Source of the DNA: Deltaproteobacteria bacterium
Lineage (GTDB): Bacteria > Desulfobacterota > Desulfuromonadia > Desulfuromonadales > Geopsychrobacteraceae
Assembly (NCBI GenBank): GCA_024280335.1
Contig: JAJRQI010000032.1
Location: 24,776-88,775 of the forward strand
DNA length: 64,000 nucleotides
Direction: 5' to 3'
Positions 42,074 to 52,118 of the stretch are shown piece after piece; position 1 is the stretch's first letter, and each line of letters begins with the position of its first letter. A program made the translations under genes and the position numbers. The notes below the pieces were generated by a model, which was given only the letters and a program-made list of their open reading frames with translations, was not told the origin of the DNA and did not search any database.

Positions 42074-45000
42074 ATGCCGACTTTTGGATTCCTGCCTGTC
42101 TGTTTCTCACTTTTTGTGCTTATTCTTGGTTTCGTCCCGCACTCCTCGTCTGCCGCAACCCAGCTCGGAGAGATTGTTGTCGAGGTTCTGGAGACGGAAC
42201 AATTACCGGATGACGGGTACTGGGACTGGTACGTCGAGCACAATAAGGCGAGCAAAACATTCAACAGGAATCTGACCGAAACCCGGATGCAACTGGTCTA
42301 CCTGGCTTCGGAAATCTCCCGGGCGAAGGCGATGGTTTTCAATCTGGAGCGGATGTATCTGGAGTGGCAAACGGTCAAGGATCAGTCGATCAACTTCGCC
42401 GGGTTGAATCTGGGCAACTATTTTCAGAGTGCTGTCCATGAAACCGCAAAAGTAGGGCCAAGGGCTCTGAGGAGCAATCGAAGCAGAAAACAGCAGCAGG
42501 AAGAGAGTGTCGCTGAGTGGCTACAGCTCCAGGAAAACCTGATCAACAAAACCATCGCGCAACATAAAAAAATTATCACGCGGGCAAAGGCACAACAGAA
42601 AAAATCGCAGAAGAAACGTCCGGCGTTAACCCATGAAGTCGAGCGCTTGCAGGATGAACATAAGCTGTTGCCGCTGTTTCTGTATGACTATGCGGCATGG
42701 TATGCCCCCGACAAGCTGCCGCGGGTGATTAAAGAGCTGACCGAAAAGGAATCGTTCGATACGCACTTATCCTATCTGCTGCAAGCCAAAGCCAAAGTAG
42801 CCGATGCACAGGAGCTGGAAAAAGAAGCCTTTATTGAAAGGCTCAAACCGACGAAGAAAAACAAGCTGCGGATCCTGCTGGCCCGAGCTACCATCAAAGG
42901 CGATCCGCTCGGCTATCTGGCCGGCCGCACCCAGGTCAATGAAATCCTGAAAGAGGTCACTTATGCCGATGTTTTGCAGACCACCTCACAGACTCAGCGG
43001 TTGGATGCCATTGCGCTGTTGCGTGAACTGTTGCGGACCCGCACCGATCCGGTCGCCAAAGCCCTGCTGATCGAGCAGGAACTCTACTGGTTGAAACGGA
43101 TTGCGCAAAAGCTTGAAGGGCAGAGCGAGATGGCCATGAGCGCCTTTGCAACCTATCTGGCCAATCGCGGCTTTGATCCGGTCGAGCGAGAGGGCTGGTG
43201 GCCCTGGTTGAAGGATTATGGCGCCGCTGTCTGGGGGTTGGGACCTATTTCCAGCTTTGCCGGGATGCCCGGAATCGATCTGCCCGGGGCCAATGCCGAA
43301 CTGGTCGGTGCACAGGTGATGGATGCTGCAAGAAACCGGATTTCGCTGGTCGCAATTATCAAACTGCTCAAGGCGGGGAATTCACTGACCGAGCTGAAAG
43401 CGTTGTCTGTAGCAGAGATGAGCAAACTACTGCAGGAATACTGGGGTGATTCGGCCCGTACCTCTGCCCAAAGGCGGACCTCGGTCACAAAGATTGCCGT
43501 CGATATTCATACCAGTTTACGCGATCTTCGCGATCTTGACCGCTTGTCGACCGATGACCGCTTTGAATTTGCCCGCGATGTAAACAGCTTTTTCGCCAAG
43601 AATTATTTTACCCCGGTCGACAGCCGCTATCAGTCGTTTGAATGGTTCGGCGACCTGCTCAATGTCCATAACCTGGTCACCCTCTGGGGGCCGGGGGCGA
43701 TCGTTAAAGTGAACGGCAAATGGGCCAAAGCCCCCTACATGTCGTTTGCTGAACAGGACCTGCTGCAAAAAGCCGGGAATAACCTGGCTTCGCTGTCGCG
43801 GACGATGGTCAGTCAGATGCTCGACAGCCAGAAGGTTCTGATCGCCGGTTATAACCTCGACACCATCGGTGAAATGATCCGCAAAACCAAGACAATTCAA
43901 TTGATCGCCAAAGCCAATGCACCGATCCAGCTGGCAGCAAAGACCGGTGTTGGTGGTCTGCTGGCCAAAATAAAATCGATTTCTGCGATTACGAACGCAG
44001 GCCGAGTGGCAATCGATTCATCACAGCTGGTGGCGAATTTCTTTCTTAATTATGCGGTGACGGAGGTTGCGAAATCGACCGATATTCCCGGTGCGGCGCT
44101 GCTCACTGAGCTGCTGATGAGCTATGAAATCCCCCATGGAGCGTTGGATACTCTGGTCTTTAAGCCGCCGGCGATTCCGTTGCAGGGGATGCTTGCGCCG
44201 CTGAAACGTTATCAGCAACAGGTTTCGGCGACCAGCCGCTTGGTCACCGAAACCAGCACCAGCCTCGCCGAGGCTTCCGACTTGCTGACCCTGGCCCGTC
44301 GGGAGCCGGTTGCGGTAACCACAACCCTGCTCGCATCACCGGCGGATCGCCTGACCAAGAAGATCGATGATCTGGGTGACGCGCTGCAGCGGCGGCGGGT
44401 ACAGCAACTGACCACCGTCGCCAATGAGCTTGGTGTGCCGGCGGCGGTCACCGTTCAGGCTCCGGTCGGCAGCAACGGTGTCACGCGGATCGCCCCCGAG
44501 AGGGTTCCGCAGGCAACGGTTGCCGCTTCAGAGGATGCCCTGTTGACGGCTGCGAACGCGCTGCGCAGCGGCGATATCGACGAAGCCGGTCGCGCAATAG
44601 ATGCGGCTCGAACCTTGATGAAAACCGCCCAAAAGGATGCCGATTCAATCTCCAAGCGTGTTTCAGAGGCGATCGAGCGGCTTGATGAAATCGCCGCTGC
44701 ACCGCCGACGGCACCGGCAGACAACTTTGCCGAGGAACTGGCAGAGCTGGTGAGCAAACCGACCGGAGATCGCGTTACGGTGAATCCGCTGATCGATCCC
44801 GATGTTTATCAGCAGGGGGTCACCGGTGAGAAGATCCGCCTGGCGGATGATGCGATGCGCCGGGATGATTTTGACACCGCGCTGGCCAATCTGGACGATG
44901 CCAAACGTTACGCCCGAGAACTGGATGAAACCAACGGGCGGCTGGAATTCGAGATTGAGCAGCGCAGAACCCTGCTGGCACATGCGCGGGATGCCAAGGG

Positions 45001-46009
45001 GGTGCTGCTGCAAAGACGAGCGGAGACCCATCAATTTCCGGCCCTCGAAAGAATCCGCCAGAGTGAACTGGACGAAATCCTGACCAAGCTCAAAAACGGG
45101 GAGTTTGTCAATACGAACAGCGGCCTGAACCCGGCGATTGAGGTGACCATCGGTGACGCCAAGTTCAGGCTGAAACCGAAACAGGCCGTTGAGCAAGCGG
45201 AAGCTGAGGTTGTCGGCGGGGCGCTCGCGGATCTGCTCGGGTTTGACACTCCCGGGGCAAAACTCGTAGATGCCGGCGGGATCGAGATCCAGCTTTCCGG
45301 TGAAACCGTCTCGTTGGACAAGGTTATTGTCACCCGCAGTATCGACCAGTTCGTGCCGCTGCAGGATATGGAAGAACATGTGCTGCTGGCGCTGCGTGCG
45401 GATTATGCCGAGCAGCGGGCACTGCGGGCCTTTCTGGCCGATTCAGATGGCCACCTGGGAAATATCGGCCTGGGTCCGAACGGTAAGTTCTGGGTGATCG
45501 ATACCGATCTGGCTAACTTCGGCAGTGACCACTCCTTACGACAACTCGGTTCAGCCCCTTTCCGCAATGAGGGAGAATTGATCGAGGCCGCGGTTACTTT
45601 TGCGCATGGAGAGCTGCCGGCCAACTTGCATACGGCTGCGACCGATGCCGGAGCAGCTCATTTGACCCGGGCAATAAAATCCCACCCGCTGTATCGCTGG
45701 ATCAACCGGATCGATCAGCTGGTACAGTTTCAGGATATGGCCGGGTTGGTGGGGCGGATAAAAACGTTAGTCTCCGCCGAAGCCAAGGTCGTAGAGCGCC
45801 TGGTTGAGGATGGTGTTGAACGGGCTCGCGCGCAGCAGATTTTCCAGCTGTTGCAGCAGCGCTCGGAGGTTCTGCAGGATATCCTGAGCAAGCCATCCCT
45901 GTTTGGCGGCGAGCCGGTCAAGTTCAGCTGTCGGCCGGTAACAGTCGAAGGGCTGCGGGTTGCAGCGGCGGCGCTCAGTAAACCCCCAGAAAGGCGGTGG
46001 GCGGCATGA
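42074..46009 (+). CDS. Giant exported protein with C-terminal HipA/PI3K/FAM20-like kinase domain
   Basis: 1311 residues from ATG 42074 (GGAGG site). A signal peptide covers 1-27 (SSSA/ATQ). Residues 30-900 are mostly helical with coiled coils (about 55-100, 140-210, 840-900) and no family I recognise. Residues about 1020-1200 look like an atypical kinase: a strand with lysine (K1030-FRLK1034), a helix with E1043/E1045 in QAEAEVVGGALADLLGF, a hinge-like VIVTRSIDQFVPL, the loop D1125-G-H1127-L-G-N1130, and a metal-type D1143/D1145 in WVIDTDLANFG. This order matches HipA, PI3K and FAM20 kinases. Export makes a cytoplasmic toxin role unlikely. The stop overlaps the next start (ATGA). The kinase call is inference from motifs. 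Confidence 0.72.
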   Translation: MPTFGFLPVCFSLFVLILGFVPHSSSAATQLGEIVVEVLETEQLPDDGYWDWYVEHNKASKTFNRNLTETRMQLVYLASEISRAKAMVFNLERMYLEWQTVKDQSINFAGLNLGNYFQSAVHETAKVGPRALRSNRSRKQQQEESVAEWLQLQENLINKTIAQHKKIITRAKAQQKKSQKKRPALTHEVERLQDEHKLLPLFLYDYAAWYAPDKLPRVIKELTEKESFDTHLSYLLQAKAKVADAQELEKEAFIERLKPTKKNKLRILLARATIKGDPLGYLAGRTQVNEILKEVTYADVLQTTSQTQRLDAIALLRELLRTRTDPVAKALLIEQELYWLKRIAQKLEGQSEMAMSAFATYLANRGFDPVEREGWWPWLKDYGAAVWGLGPISSFAGMPGIDLPGANAELVGAQVMDAARNRISLVAIIKLLKAGNSLTELKALSVAEMSKLLQEYWGDSARTSAQRRTSVTKIAVDIHTSLRDLRDLDRLSTDDRFEFARDVNSFFAKNYFTPVDSRYQSFEWFGDLLNVHNLVTLWGPGAIVKVNGKWAKAPYMSFAEQDLLQKAGNNLASLSRTMVSQMLDSQKVLIAGYNLDTIGEMIRKTKTIQLIAKANAPIQLAAKTGVGGLLAKIKSISAITNAGRVAIDSSQLVANFFLNYAVTEVAKSTDIPGAALLTELLMSYEIPHGALDTLVFKPPAIPLQGMLAPLKRYQQQVSATSRLVTETSTSLAEASDLLTLARREPVAVTTTLLASPADRLTKKIDDLGDALQRRRVQQLTTVANELGVPAAVTVQAPVGSNGVTRIAPERVPQATVAASEDALLTAANALRSGDIDEAGRAIDAARTLMKTAQKDADSISKRVSEAIERLDEIAAAPPTAPADNFAEELAELVSKPTGDRVTVNPLIDPDVYQQGVTGEKIRLADDAMRRDDFDTALANLDDAKRYARELDETNGRLEFEIEQRRTLLAHARDAKGVLLQRRAETHQFPALERIRQSELDEILTKLKNGEFVNTNSGLNPAIEVTIGDAKFRLKPKQAVEQAEAEVVGGALADLLGFDTPGAKLVDAGGIEIQLSGETVSLDKVIVTRSIDQFVPLQDMEEHVLLALRADYAEQRALRAFLADSDGHLGNIGLGPNGKFWVIDTDLANFGSDHSLRQLGSAPFRNEGELIEAAVTFAHGELPANLHTAATDAGAAHLTRAIKSHPLYRWINRIDQLVQFQDMAGLVGRIKTLVSAEAKVVERLVEDGVERARAQQIFQLLQQRSEVLQDILSKPSLFGGEPVKFSCRPVTVEGLRVAAAALSKPPERRWAA

Positions 46010-49000
46010 TGAAACGGATAGCCCTGTGCCTCTGCCTGCTTTTGATTGCATATTTAAATATCGCACTGGCCGAACCGGCAAAGATTTCTGGAGAAGTGGC
46101 GGCGGGATCGACCGATAACAGTTTAACCATCCGGGTCAATAACAGTACCAAGACTGCCGCAACAAATGTCAGGGTGAAGGTTCTTGAGCTCCCTGACGGG
46201 TTGCTGAACTTCAGGGTGGAACCTGCCGTCGTAAAGAATATCCCCGCTGCGGGTTCTGCTGTCTACAGAGTCCTTTTTGATGTTGCCGAAGATGCTGAAG
46301 TTGTCGATTCCGTTGAAATTGTTTTTGCGCTGTCGGCAATCAAGGTGAAATTTGCAACACCAAACCCGAAGCTGGCCGTTGCAATTATCGAAGCGGCTGA
46401 GGAGGAAACGCCGCCGATCCGTAGGGAGACATGCGGTTCGGAGGTCCGTCAAGGCGGAAATACTCCGGAAACAATTATTATTGACACCGGCGACTATCAG
46501 GGGAATGCTCTTTTCTCCTGGGAAATGTTTGAAATAAAGGATCAAATGCGCGTCTATCTGGGCGACCGGCTGGTTCACGATACCGGTTGTGTCGACCAGA
46601 CTGGAAAGATCGAGATTCCGGTTCGAACAAATGGACAGGATGTCAAAGTGGCAGTTCTCCCGAACTGTGCGAAGCCCAGCACTACCGAGTGGAGTTTTCG
46701 GGTCGACTGCAGGGGGGATGATCCCGTTGCCACGCAGAACAATATTCTCAAGCTGGTCAAGATCGAGGGGCCGACAGCGAAGAATGACCCGGATGCCGTT
46801 GTCCGCTATGTCGAGGGGGAACCGGGCTGCTCTGAACATATTATCAGCCGGGCGGATCCGAATGGTCCGAGCGGTTTTGAATATTTAGGCAGTCTCAAGA
46901 TCGTCAACCCGCCTCTTGAACTGACGCTGGGCGAGCCGTTCCAGCTCGAACTTGATGCAAAATATATGTACAAAAGAAGAATTCTGGATTGTCCGGTCGG
47001 CTACCAGAGCTTTGGACCTCCATCGATCCGGGTCGCCGGGATGGGGGATATGAAGGGCAAGGAAATCCGGCAGTCCTGTCCTAAGCAGAGTGATCAGGAG
47101 AGCCAACTGCAGGCCAGCCAGAGCCTACATAACATCCTCCGTTTCACCCCGGTAAGTTCTGCGGGGCAGGGGGATAGCCTGATCTATCGTTATAAAGCGG
47201 AGACAACCAGTACGGGGTCGGGAAAGATAGAGAATTACTACGAGATCTCTTCGCAGGGGATTGTTTTTGTCGTCGGCCTGCGACCTGACAATAATGCGTA
47301 CATGGCAGATGGCAAGATTTCCTTACAATATGCACCGGTTGCAGCGACTGATTCCCCGGCTATAACACAGGTGCCACCGTACCGACATCCAGTATTTGAT
47401 CAGACCGCTGCGGATGAAAATACGGTTGCAGAGACGGGTGATGCGGCGAAAAGGACGGGGAGCAATCAGGCTCAGACAAGCGTCGCCGGTCCAGTTGCTG
47501 CCAGTATCCCGTTGCCGGCAGCTGCGGTAAGCGGCCTTGCAGGGGGGGGCGGAAACCGGGCCGGCAGCGGTGCGGGAGTCTCTTCCGACAAGATGGATCC
47601 GACGAACCCTTCGGTCTCCGGCTTGATCAAAGAATGGCTCAGCAATGCCCAGCCGGTTGCCAACGCACGCGGCGCCGACCTGCGCTTTGACAAGTGGGGT
47701 CGAGTGGAGGGTCGTGCGGTCGGCGGCATAATCACCCTGCATGGCAAGCCGGACAATGTTGCCGGGCAGACACCGGAACAATATGTCTGGAACCAGCGCA
47801 ATACTCTCGATTCATTGAATCTGTGCACCTTGGGGGAGTTTGTCGAACGGAGCCTGCGCAACGCATCGCTGGCGTTCTGTCGAAATCGTTATCAGCCGGA
47901 ACCGCAGACAGCACTGGTTTCACTGCCCGATGTCGTCGGTATGACCTACCGAAAGGCCGTCGCGGCACTCACCGCAGCCGGGTTGATTGCCCTGCCGCCG
48001 GAGCTTGGCAGCGATGCCCCGAGTCCAACCTTTGTCGGCCGGGTGGAATCTGCGATCCCGGCAGTTGCCGGTCAACTGCATCGCGGTGACAAGGTCGGTC
48101 TGCGATTGTTCGGTGAAGCGAGCAGCGCTGTCCCTGTGCCGAACCTGGTCGGGCTCGGCATCCGTGAGGCGGCCAGGCAGCTTGAGGCCGCTGGTTTTAC
48201 CCCTGCGTTTGAGCTGGGGGAGGATGCCCCAAGACGAGAGATGAGCGGCCAGGTTTACCGCCAGTCCCCGGCCCCGGGTCAGGAAATTGCCGAGAATGCA
48301 GAGGTGACCGCCCAGGTGTACGGCGAATATAGCCCTGCCCCTGCCCCGGTGGCTGCGGCGAAAAATAACTGTAGCGGCAGTCTTGAATGGGATGACGAGC
48401 TGGGTCGCTGCGTCGACAATTCCCCGGCCGCGCAGGTGGCGCGCCACGATTGCACTGCCTATCCCGGAGCCTTTCCGAAATGGGATACAGCGCTGCAGCA
48501 ACCGCAATGTATCTGTCTTTCCGGCTGGAAGTGGAGCACCGGCGAGCAGCGCTGTGTCGACGACTCGCCGCGGGCAAAGGTCGCCCGGGCCGATTGTTCA
48601 CATATCGGTCGCTATGGCGAGGCGTATTGGAATTCTAAGCGACAGGAGGCCCGTTGCCGTTGCTTCGATGGCTACTATTTGAATGCTGATAATGTCTGTG
48701 TCAGAGAGCAGGTGGCACAGCGCCGACCGCCGCCTCCCCCGGCCCCGGTGGATGATACCGACTGGCAACAGGTGGCCGACGACCTGACGACAATTATCGG
48801 TACCCTTGCCGGGGTCAATTCGAAGCAACCTAGCGTACCCACCCCACGGCAGCAACCGCGCAGTCAATCGCACAATCAACTCTGGCCGAAGAAAAGCTGT
48901 GCCTCCGATATCAGGGTCAATGGCTCCTACGTTGACTGCAACTGCCCCGGCTGGGGATTTGATCCGAAATCGAGCCAGTGTCGTCAGGGGTTCAGCGACC

Positions 49001-49377
49001 GGTATTCATCCAAACCGAAAAAAAAGTCGGGGCAGGTTTACGCCGGATTCGGTCCCGGCCCGGGCAGCGGCAGCGGCGGATTGCACCCCTGTCAGGATAC
49101 CAATGCCAGGGTCAATGCCACCGTCCTGAAATATGCCCGGATATATGGTGGCGGAGGGACCTCGTATAAATTGAAAGGCGATTTGGTCTGTTACGCCAAC
49201 AGCTACGATAAAATCTCCAGTGGGTCCGTGGATTACTACAAATGTCAACAAAAGGACTTCGGCAGTTGCTATCAGGAAAAATCCCGAAAAATTGATCGCC
49301 GTGATCAGCTGGAAAACGGAAAATACACACTGGTCTTTGATGGTGGTAACAGCTGGTGGACCTTTTATCCAAAATGA
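46006..49377 (+). CDS. Exported PASTA and Cys-rich repeat protein
   Basis: 1123 residues, translationally coupled to the kinase-like gene. Signal peptide at about 1-23. An Ig/CARDB-like beta domain lies at about 30-115. Residues 115-450 are beta-rich with scattered Cys. A Pro/Ala/Gly linker (about 450-540) leads to two PASTA domains at about 638-708 and 709-775 (SLPDVVGMTYRKAV; VPVPNLVGLGIREA). Then come EGF-like short Cys modules ending CV (CSGSLEWDDELGRCV, CLSGWKWSTGEQRCV, CFDGYYLNADNVCV, CPGWGFDPKSSQC). PASTA domains elsewhere bind muropeptides and are tied to Ser/Thr kinases, so a pair with an exported kinase-like protein is suggestive. Confidence 0.8.
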   Translation: MMKRIALCLCLLLIAYLNIALAEPAKISGEVAAGSTDNSLTIRVNNSTKTAATNVRVKVLELPDGLLNFRVEPAVVKNIPAAGSAVYRVLFDVAEDAEVVDSVEIVFALSAIKVKFATPNPKLAVAIIEAAEEETPPIRRETCGSEVRQGGNTPETIIIDTGDYQGNALFSWEMFEIKDQMRVYLGDRLVHDTGCVDQTGKIEIPVRTNGQDVKVAVLPNCAKPSTTEWSFRVDCRGDDPVATQNNILKLVKIEGPTAKNDPDAVVRYVEGEPGCSEHIISRADPNGPSGFEYLGSLKIVNPPLELTLGEPFQLELDAKYMYKRRILDCPVGYQSFGPPSIRVAGMGDMKGKEIRQSCPKQSDQESQLQASQSLHNILRFTPVSSAGQGDSLIYRYKAETTSTGSGKIENYYEISSQGIVFVVGLRPDNNAYMADGKISLQYAPVAATDSPAITQVPPYRHPVFDQTAADENTVAETGDAAKRTGSNQAQTSVAGPVAASIPLPAAAVSGLAGGGGNRAGSGAGVSSDKMDPTNPSVSGLIKEWLSNAQPVANARGADLRFDKWGRVEGRAVGGIITLHGKPDNVAGQTPEQYVWNQRNTLDSLNLCTLGEFVERSLRNASLAFCRNRYQPEPQTALVSLPDVVGMTYRKAVAALTAAGLIALPPELGSDAPSPTFVGRVESAIPAVAGQLHRGDKVGLRLFGEASSAVPVPNLVGLGIREAARQLEAAGFTPAFELGEDAPRREMSGQVYRQSPAPGQEIAENAEVTAQVYGEYSPAPAPVAAAKNNCSGSLEWDDELGRCVDNSPAAQVARHDCTAYPGAFPKWDTALQQPQCICLSGWKWSTGEQRCVDDSPRAKVARADCSHIGRYGEAYWNSKRQEARCRCFDGYYLNADNVCVREQVAQRRPPPPPAPVDDTDWQQVADDLTTIIGTLAGVNSKQPSVPTPRQQPRSQSHNQLWPKKSCASDIRVNGSYVDCNCPGWGFDPKSSQCRQGFSDRYSSKPKKKSGQVYAGFGPGPGSGSGGLHPCQDTNARVNATVLKYARIYGGGGTSYKLKGDLVCYANSYDKISSGSVDYYKCQQKDFGSCYQEKSRKIDRRDQLENGKYTLVFDGGNSWWTFYPK

Positions 49378-49409
49378 TCCTGTCAAGCGAACAGACGAGG
49401 AGAATCTGC

Positions 49410-51059
49410 ATGTTACGCAATATGTTGTCTGCGATTATTATGGGAATCGTGCTGCTGTCGGCAGTCAGCCTTTGGGCTGCAACGGCAATTACCGGCACAG
49501 TCATCGCCAAACAGGGCAACTCCGTACAGGTTGAATTTGAACCGCAGGAGAGTGTTTCACCGCAGGCCGGTGACCAGGTTGAATTCTCGACCGACCTGCA
49601 GGGGCTGAAAGTCATTGCCGGCCGCGGGGTTGTCGAGAAAGTCAGCGGCAAGACCCTCTGGGTAAAGACCTCTGACCGGCGTCCAAAGGTAAAAATGACC
49701 GCTGAGATTCAGGCGACCGGTGACGCTGACCTCTACCCGTTGCTCAAAAGCAAGTACAATGCATTTACCGCTAACCAGGATGTTAACATTTTCAATGAGC
49801 TTACCGCCTATGCCGTGCAGGGGAATTCCGATGCGCAAAACATGCTGGGAGTCATTTATTTCTGGGGTCTCGGCGGGGTAACAGCGGATACCGGCAAAGG
49901 GCTGAAATGGCTGCAAACGGCTGCGCAACAAAATCATGTTAAAGCACTGAGAAATCTCGGTGTAATCTACTCAAACGACCAGGGCGTCCGACAGGACTCT
50001 TCGCTGTCGGCAAAATGGTACCGCTTGGCTGCCGAGCTGGGTGATGCAGAGTCACAGTGGGCTCTGGGTAGGTTGTATGCTGATGGCAATGGAGTCACAA
50101 AAGATTCTTCGACTGCTGCTGCCTGGTATCGAAAAGCCGCTGAACAGGGGCATGTTCAGGCGCAATATGATCTGGGGCTTATGTACCGGCATGCAGAAGG
50201 GGTTGCCGAAGATTTTGCGGAGGCTGTCAAATGGTATCGCAAAGCGGCGGAGCAGGGCCATGTCAAAGCGCAATATCGTCTGGGGGCCATGTTTGAACAT
50301 GGTCGGGGTATTCCGGAAAATGATCGTGAAGCGGTCAGGTGGTATCGTAAGGCGGCGGAACAGGGGGATATGTGGGCGCAGCAGAGCATGGGCTGGATGT
50401 ATGACTTTGGCAATGGCGTGGTCGAGGATGATCAGGAAGCAGTCAACTGGTATCGCAAAGCCGCTGAACAGGGGTACGCCAGTGCACAATATTTTCTGGC
50501 GACCATGTATGATTTAGGCTCCGGGATCACTGAAAACAATGCCGAAGCGGTCAAGTGGTACCGTAAGGCGGCCGAACAGGGACACGACAGTGCTCAAAAC
50601 TCTCTGGGGACGATGTACGATTTTGGTGATGGGGTCGCCGAAAATCCTCAGGAGGCGGTCAAATGGTATCGTAAAGCTGCCGAGCAGGGGCATGCACGTG
50701 GTCAGGAGAATCTGGGCTATATGTATCAAAAAGGGCTTGGTGGGCTTAAACAGAACAATACAGAAGCGGCAAAGTGGTACCACAAAGCGGCCTCACAGGG
50801 AAATTCCCGTGCACAAAATAGTCTTGCCATCTTGTATGATCGGGGTCGGGGAGTGCAGCAGAATTACGCTCTTGCCGCGAAATGGTATCGCAAAGCTGCC
50901 GAGCAGGGACATGCACGTGCACAGACCAACCTTGCGCTGATGTATGAAGATGGTGAAGGAGTTCCCCAGAACCGTCAGGAAGCGATCCGCTGGTTTAAAA
51001 AAGCCGCCGCCCAGGGAGAAGAAAAAGCCGTAAAGGGCCTGGTAAGGCTCGGCAATTGA
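49410..51059 (+). CDS. Exported Sel1-repeat protein
   Basis: 549 residues from ATG 49410 (GAGGAG site). Signal peptide 1-24 ends LWAA. Residues about 25-105 are a small beta domain (ITGTVIAKQGNSVQVEFEP, GDQVEFSTDLQGLKVIAG) that is shared with the convergent gene at 52119-53219. Then 11 full Sel1 repeats of 36-37 residues and one partial repeat follow (pattern AAEQGHVQAQYDLGLMY). Sel1 arrays mediate protein-protein contacts, often in envelope or secretion complexes. The gene follows the PASTA protein by 32 bases. Confidence 0.9.
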   Translation: MLRNMLSAIIMGIVLLSAVSLWAATAITGTVIAKQGNSVQVEFEPQESVSPQAGDQVEFSTDLQGLKVIAGRGVVEKVSGKTLWVKTSDRRPKVKMTAEIQATGDADLYPLLKSKYNAFTANQDVNIFNELTAYAVQGNSDAQNMLGVIYFWGLGGVTADTGKGLKWLQTAAQQNHVKALRNLGVIYSNDQGVRQDSSLSAKWYRLAAELGDAESQWALGRLYADGNGVTKDSSTAAAWYRKAAEQGHVQAQYDLGLMYRHAEGVAEDFAEAVKWYRKAAEQGHVKAQYRLGAMFEHGRGIPENDREAVRWYRKAAEQGDMWAQQSMGWMYDFGNGVVEDDQEAVNWYRKAAEQGYASAQYFLATMYDLGSGITENNAEAVKWYRKAAEQGHDSAQNSLGTMYDFGDGVAENPQEAVKWYRKAAEQGHARGQENLGYMYQKGLGGLKQNNTEAAKWYHKAASQGNSRAQNSLAILYDRGRGVQQNYALAAKWYRKAAEQGHARAQTNLALMYEDGEGVPQNRQEAIRWFKKAAAQGEEKAVKGLVRLGN

Positions 51060-51115
51060 TATGAGTATGCGCTGCAGTTTCAAGTGAAGTCATGGTCTGA
51101 AATGGAGGATTTCAT

Positions 51116-52102
51116 ATGAGAAAAAGGAACGTTCTGTTGCTGTTGTTGAGCGGCCTGTTGCTGGTTGCCGGTTGTGCGCCATCACCGGTGCGAAAGCAGG
51201 TTATAACCGATGACGGCGGCAATGTTTCCAGTTTGGTCCAGCTGTCAAAAGAGCGGGTTGCCGAAATTCGAAAAGCCTTCATCGGCCGTTCTTTTGTCTT
51301 CAAAGAAGACTGGTACGAATATTCGATCATCGATTCCGATCCGCTCGGTGGCTTCAGTGACCCGGCTCCGATCACCACCTTTCCGACCTGGCTGGAAGGG
51401 CGTAACTATCGGGTTCAGGTCGCCTCGACCGGCTCGGTCGCCAAAATAACCGGCGCCAGAATGTACCGTAACGGCATCAACTTTATCTGTGATGTTGAGG
51501 GGGCTGACAAGGCCTATCTGATTATCATCAACCATCGCCCCTGGACCCTGTTGTTCGGCAGCCGCAATATGGGGGAAAAGGTCCAGCGTGATGCGATGAA
51601 AGACAAGCGGATCACCGTTGACTGGATCAACCGCAACCTGACTCTGCACACGGTGGAGTGGCTTGACGGCCTGCCGGAAGTCCCGGCTGATGACCTGGCT
51701 CTCCCTGAACCTGCGGCGCAACCGACGTTGACCCCGGTCCCCGTGGGCGGTTCCGGTTTTTCAACCGCATCGGCTCCGGCGATCGGATGGCTGAATATTC
51801 AGGCCAGTCCTGCGGTGGTGCGCCAAAATCAGACGCTGAACCTGCGCCTCGAATATTCGCTAGAAGGGGTCAAGCAGAAAAGTGTACAGGTTGTTGAGTC
51901 CCGGACCCTGCTGTTTAACGGCCGGGTATTGCCGGGCTATCCGAAGACCACGACCAGCTCCCGCAAGGCCGGCCAGTTTTCAACCGATTTCCAGCAGCGG
52001 ATTCCGCCGCAGGCCAAGACCGGCAGCTACCTTTACCGGGGGGAAGTCTGTGTCGCCGATGATTGCGTCAGCCGGTCGAAAAAGTTTACGGTGACGCCGT
52101 AG
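51116..52102 (+). CDS. Lipoprotein of unknown function
   Basis: 328 residues with a lipobox LLVAG-C20. The region about 35-190 (RKAFIGRSFVFKEDWYEYSI, and YLIIINHRPWTLLF) is a compact domain I do not recognise. After a Pro-rich linker the C-terminal 110 residues form an Ig-like beta domain starting WLNIQASPAVVRQNQTLNLR and ending with a Cys pair CVADDC. A GGAGG site precedes the ATG. It lies 56 bases after the Sel1 gene and is probably cotranscribed. Confidence 0.78.
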   Translation: MRKRNVLLLLLSGLLLVAGCAPSPVRKQVITDDGGNVSSLVQLSKERVAEIRKAFIGRSFVFKEDWYEYSIIDSDPLGGFSDPAPITTFPTWLEGRNYRVQVASTGSVAKITGARMYRNGINFICDVEGADKAYLIIINHRPWTLLFGSRNMGEKVQRDAMKDKRITVDWINRNLTLHTVEWLDGLPEVPADDLALPEPAAQPTLTPVPVGGSGFSTASAPAIGWLNIQASPAVVRQNQTLNLRLEYSLEGVKQKSVQVVESRTLLFNGRVLPGYPKTTTSSRKAGQFSTDFQQRIPPQAKTGSYLYRGEVCVADDCVSRSKKFTVTP

Positions 52103-52118
52103 GCTGGAACATCCCCAG

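Noticed and set aside
50041..51059. Tandem DNA repeat or CRISPR-like array
   Set aside because: The periodicity of about 108 bases is the coding of Sel1 repeats, in frame and diverged at third positions; there are no spacers.
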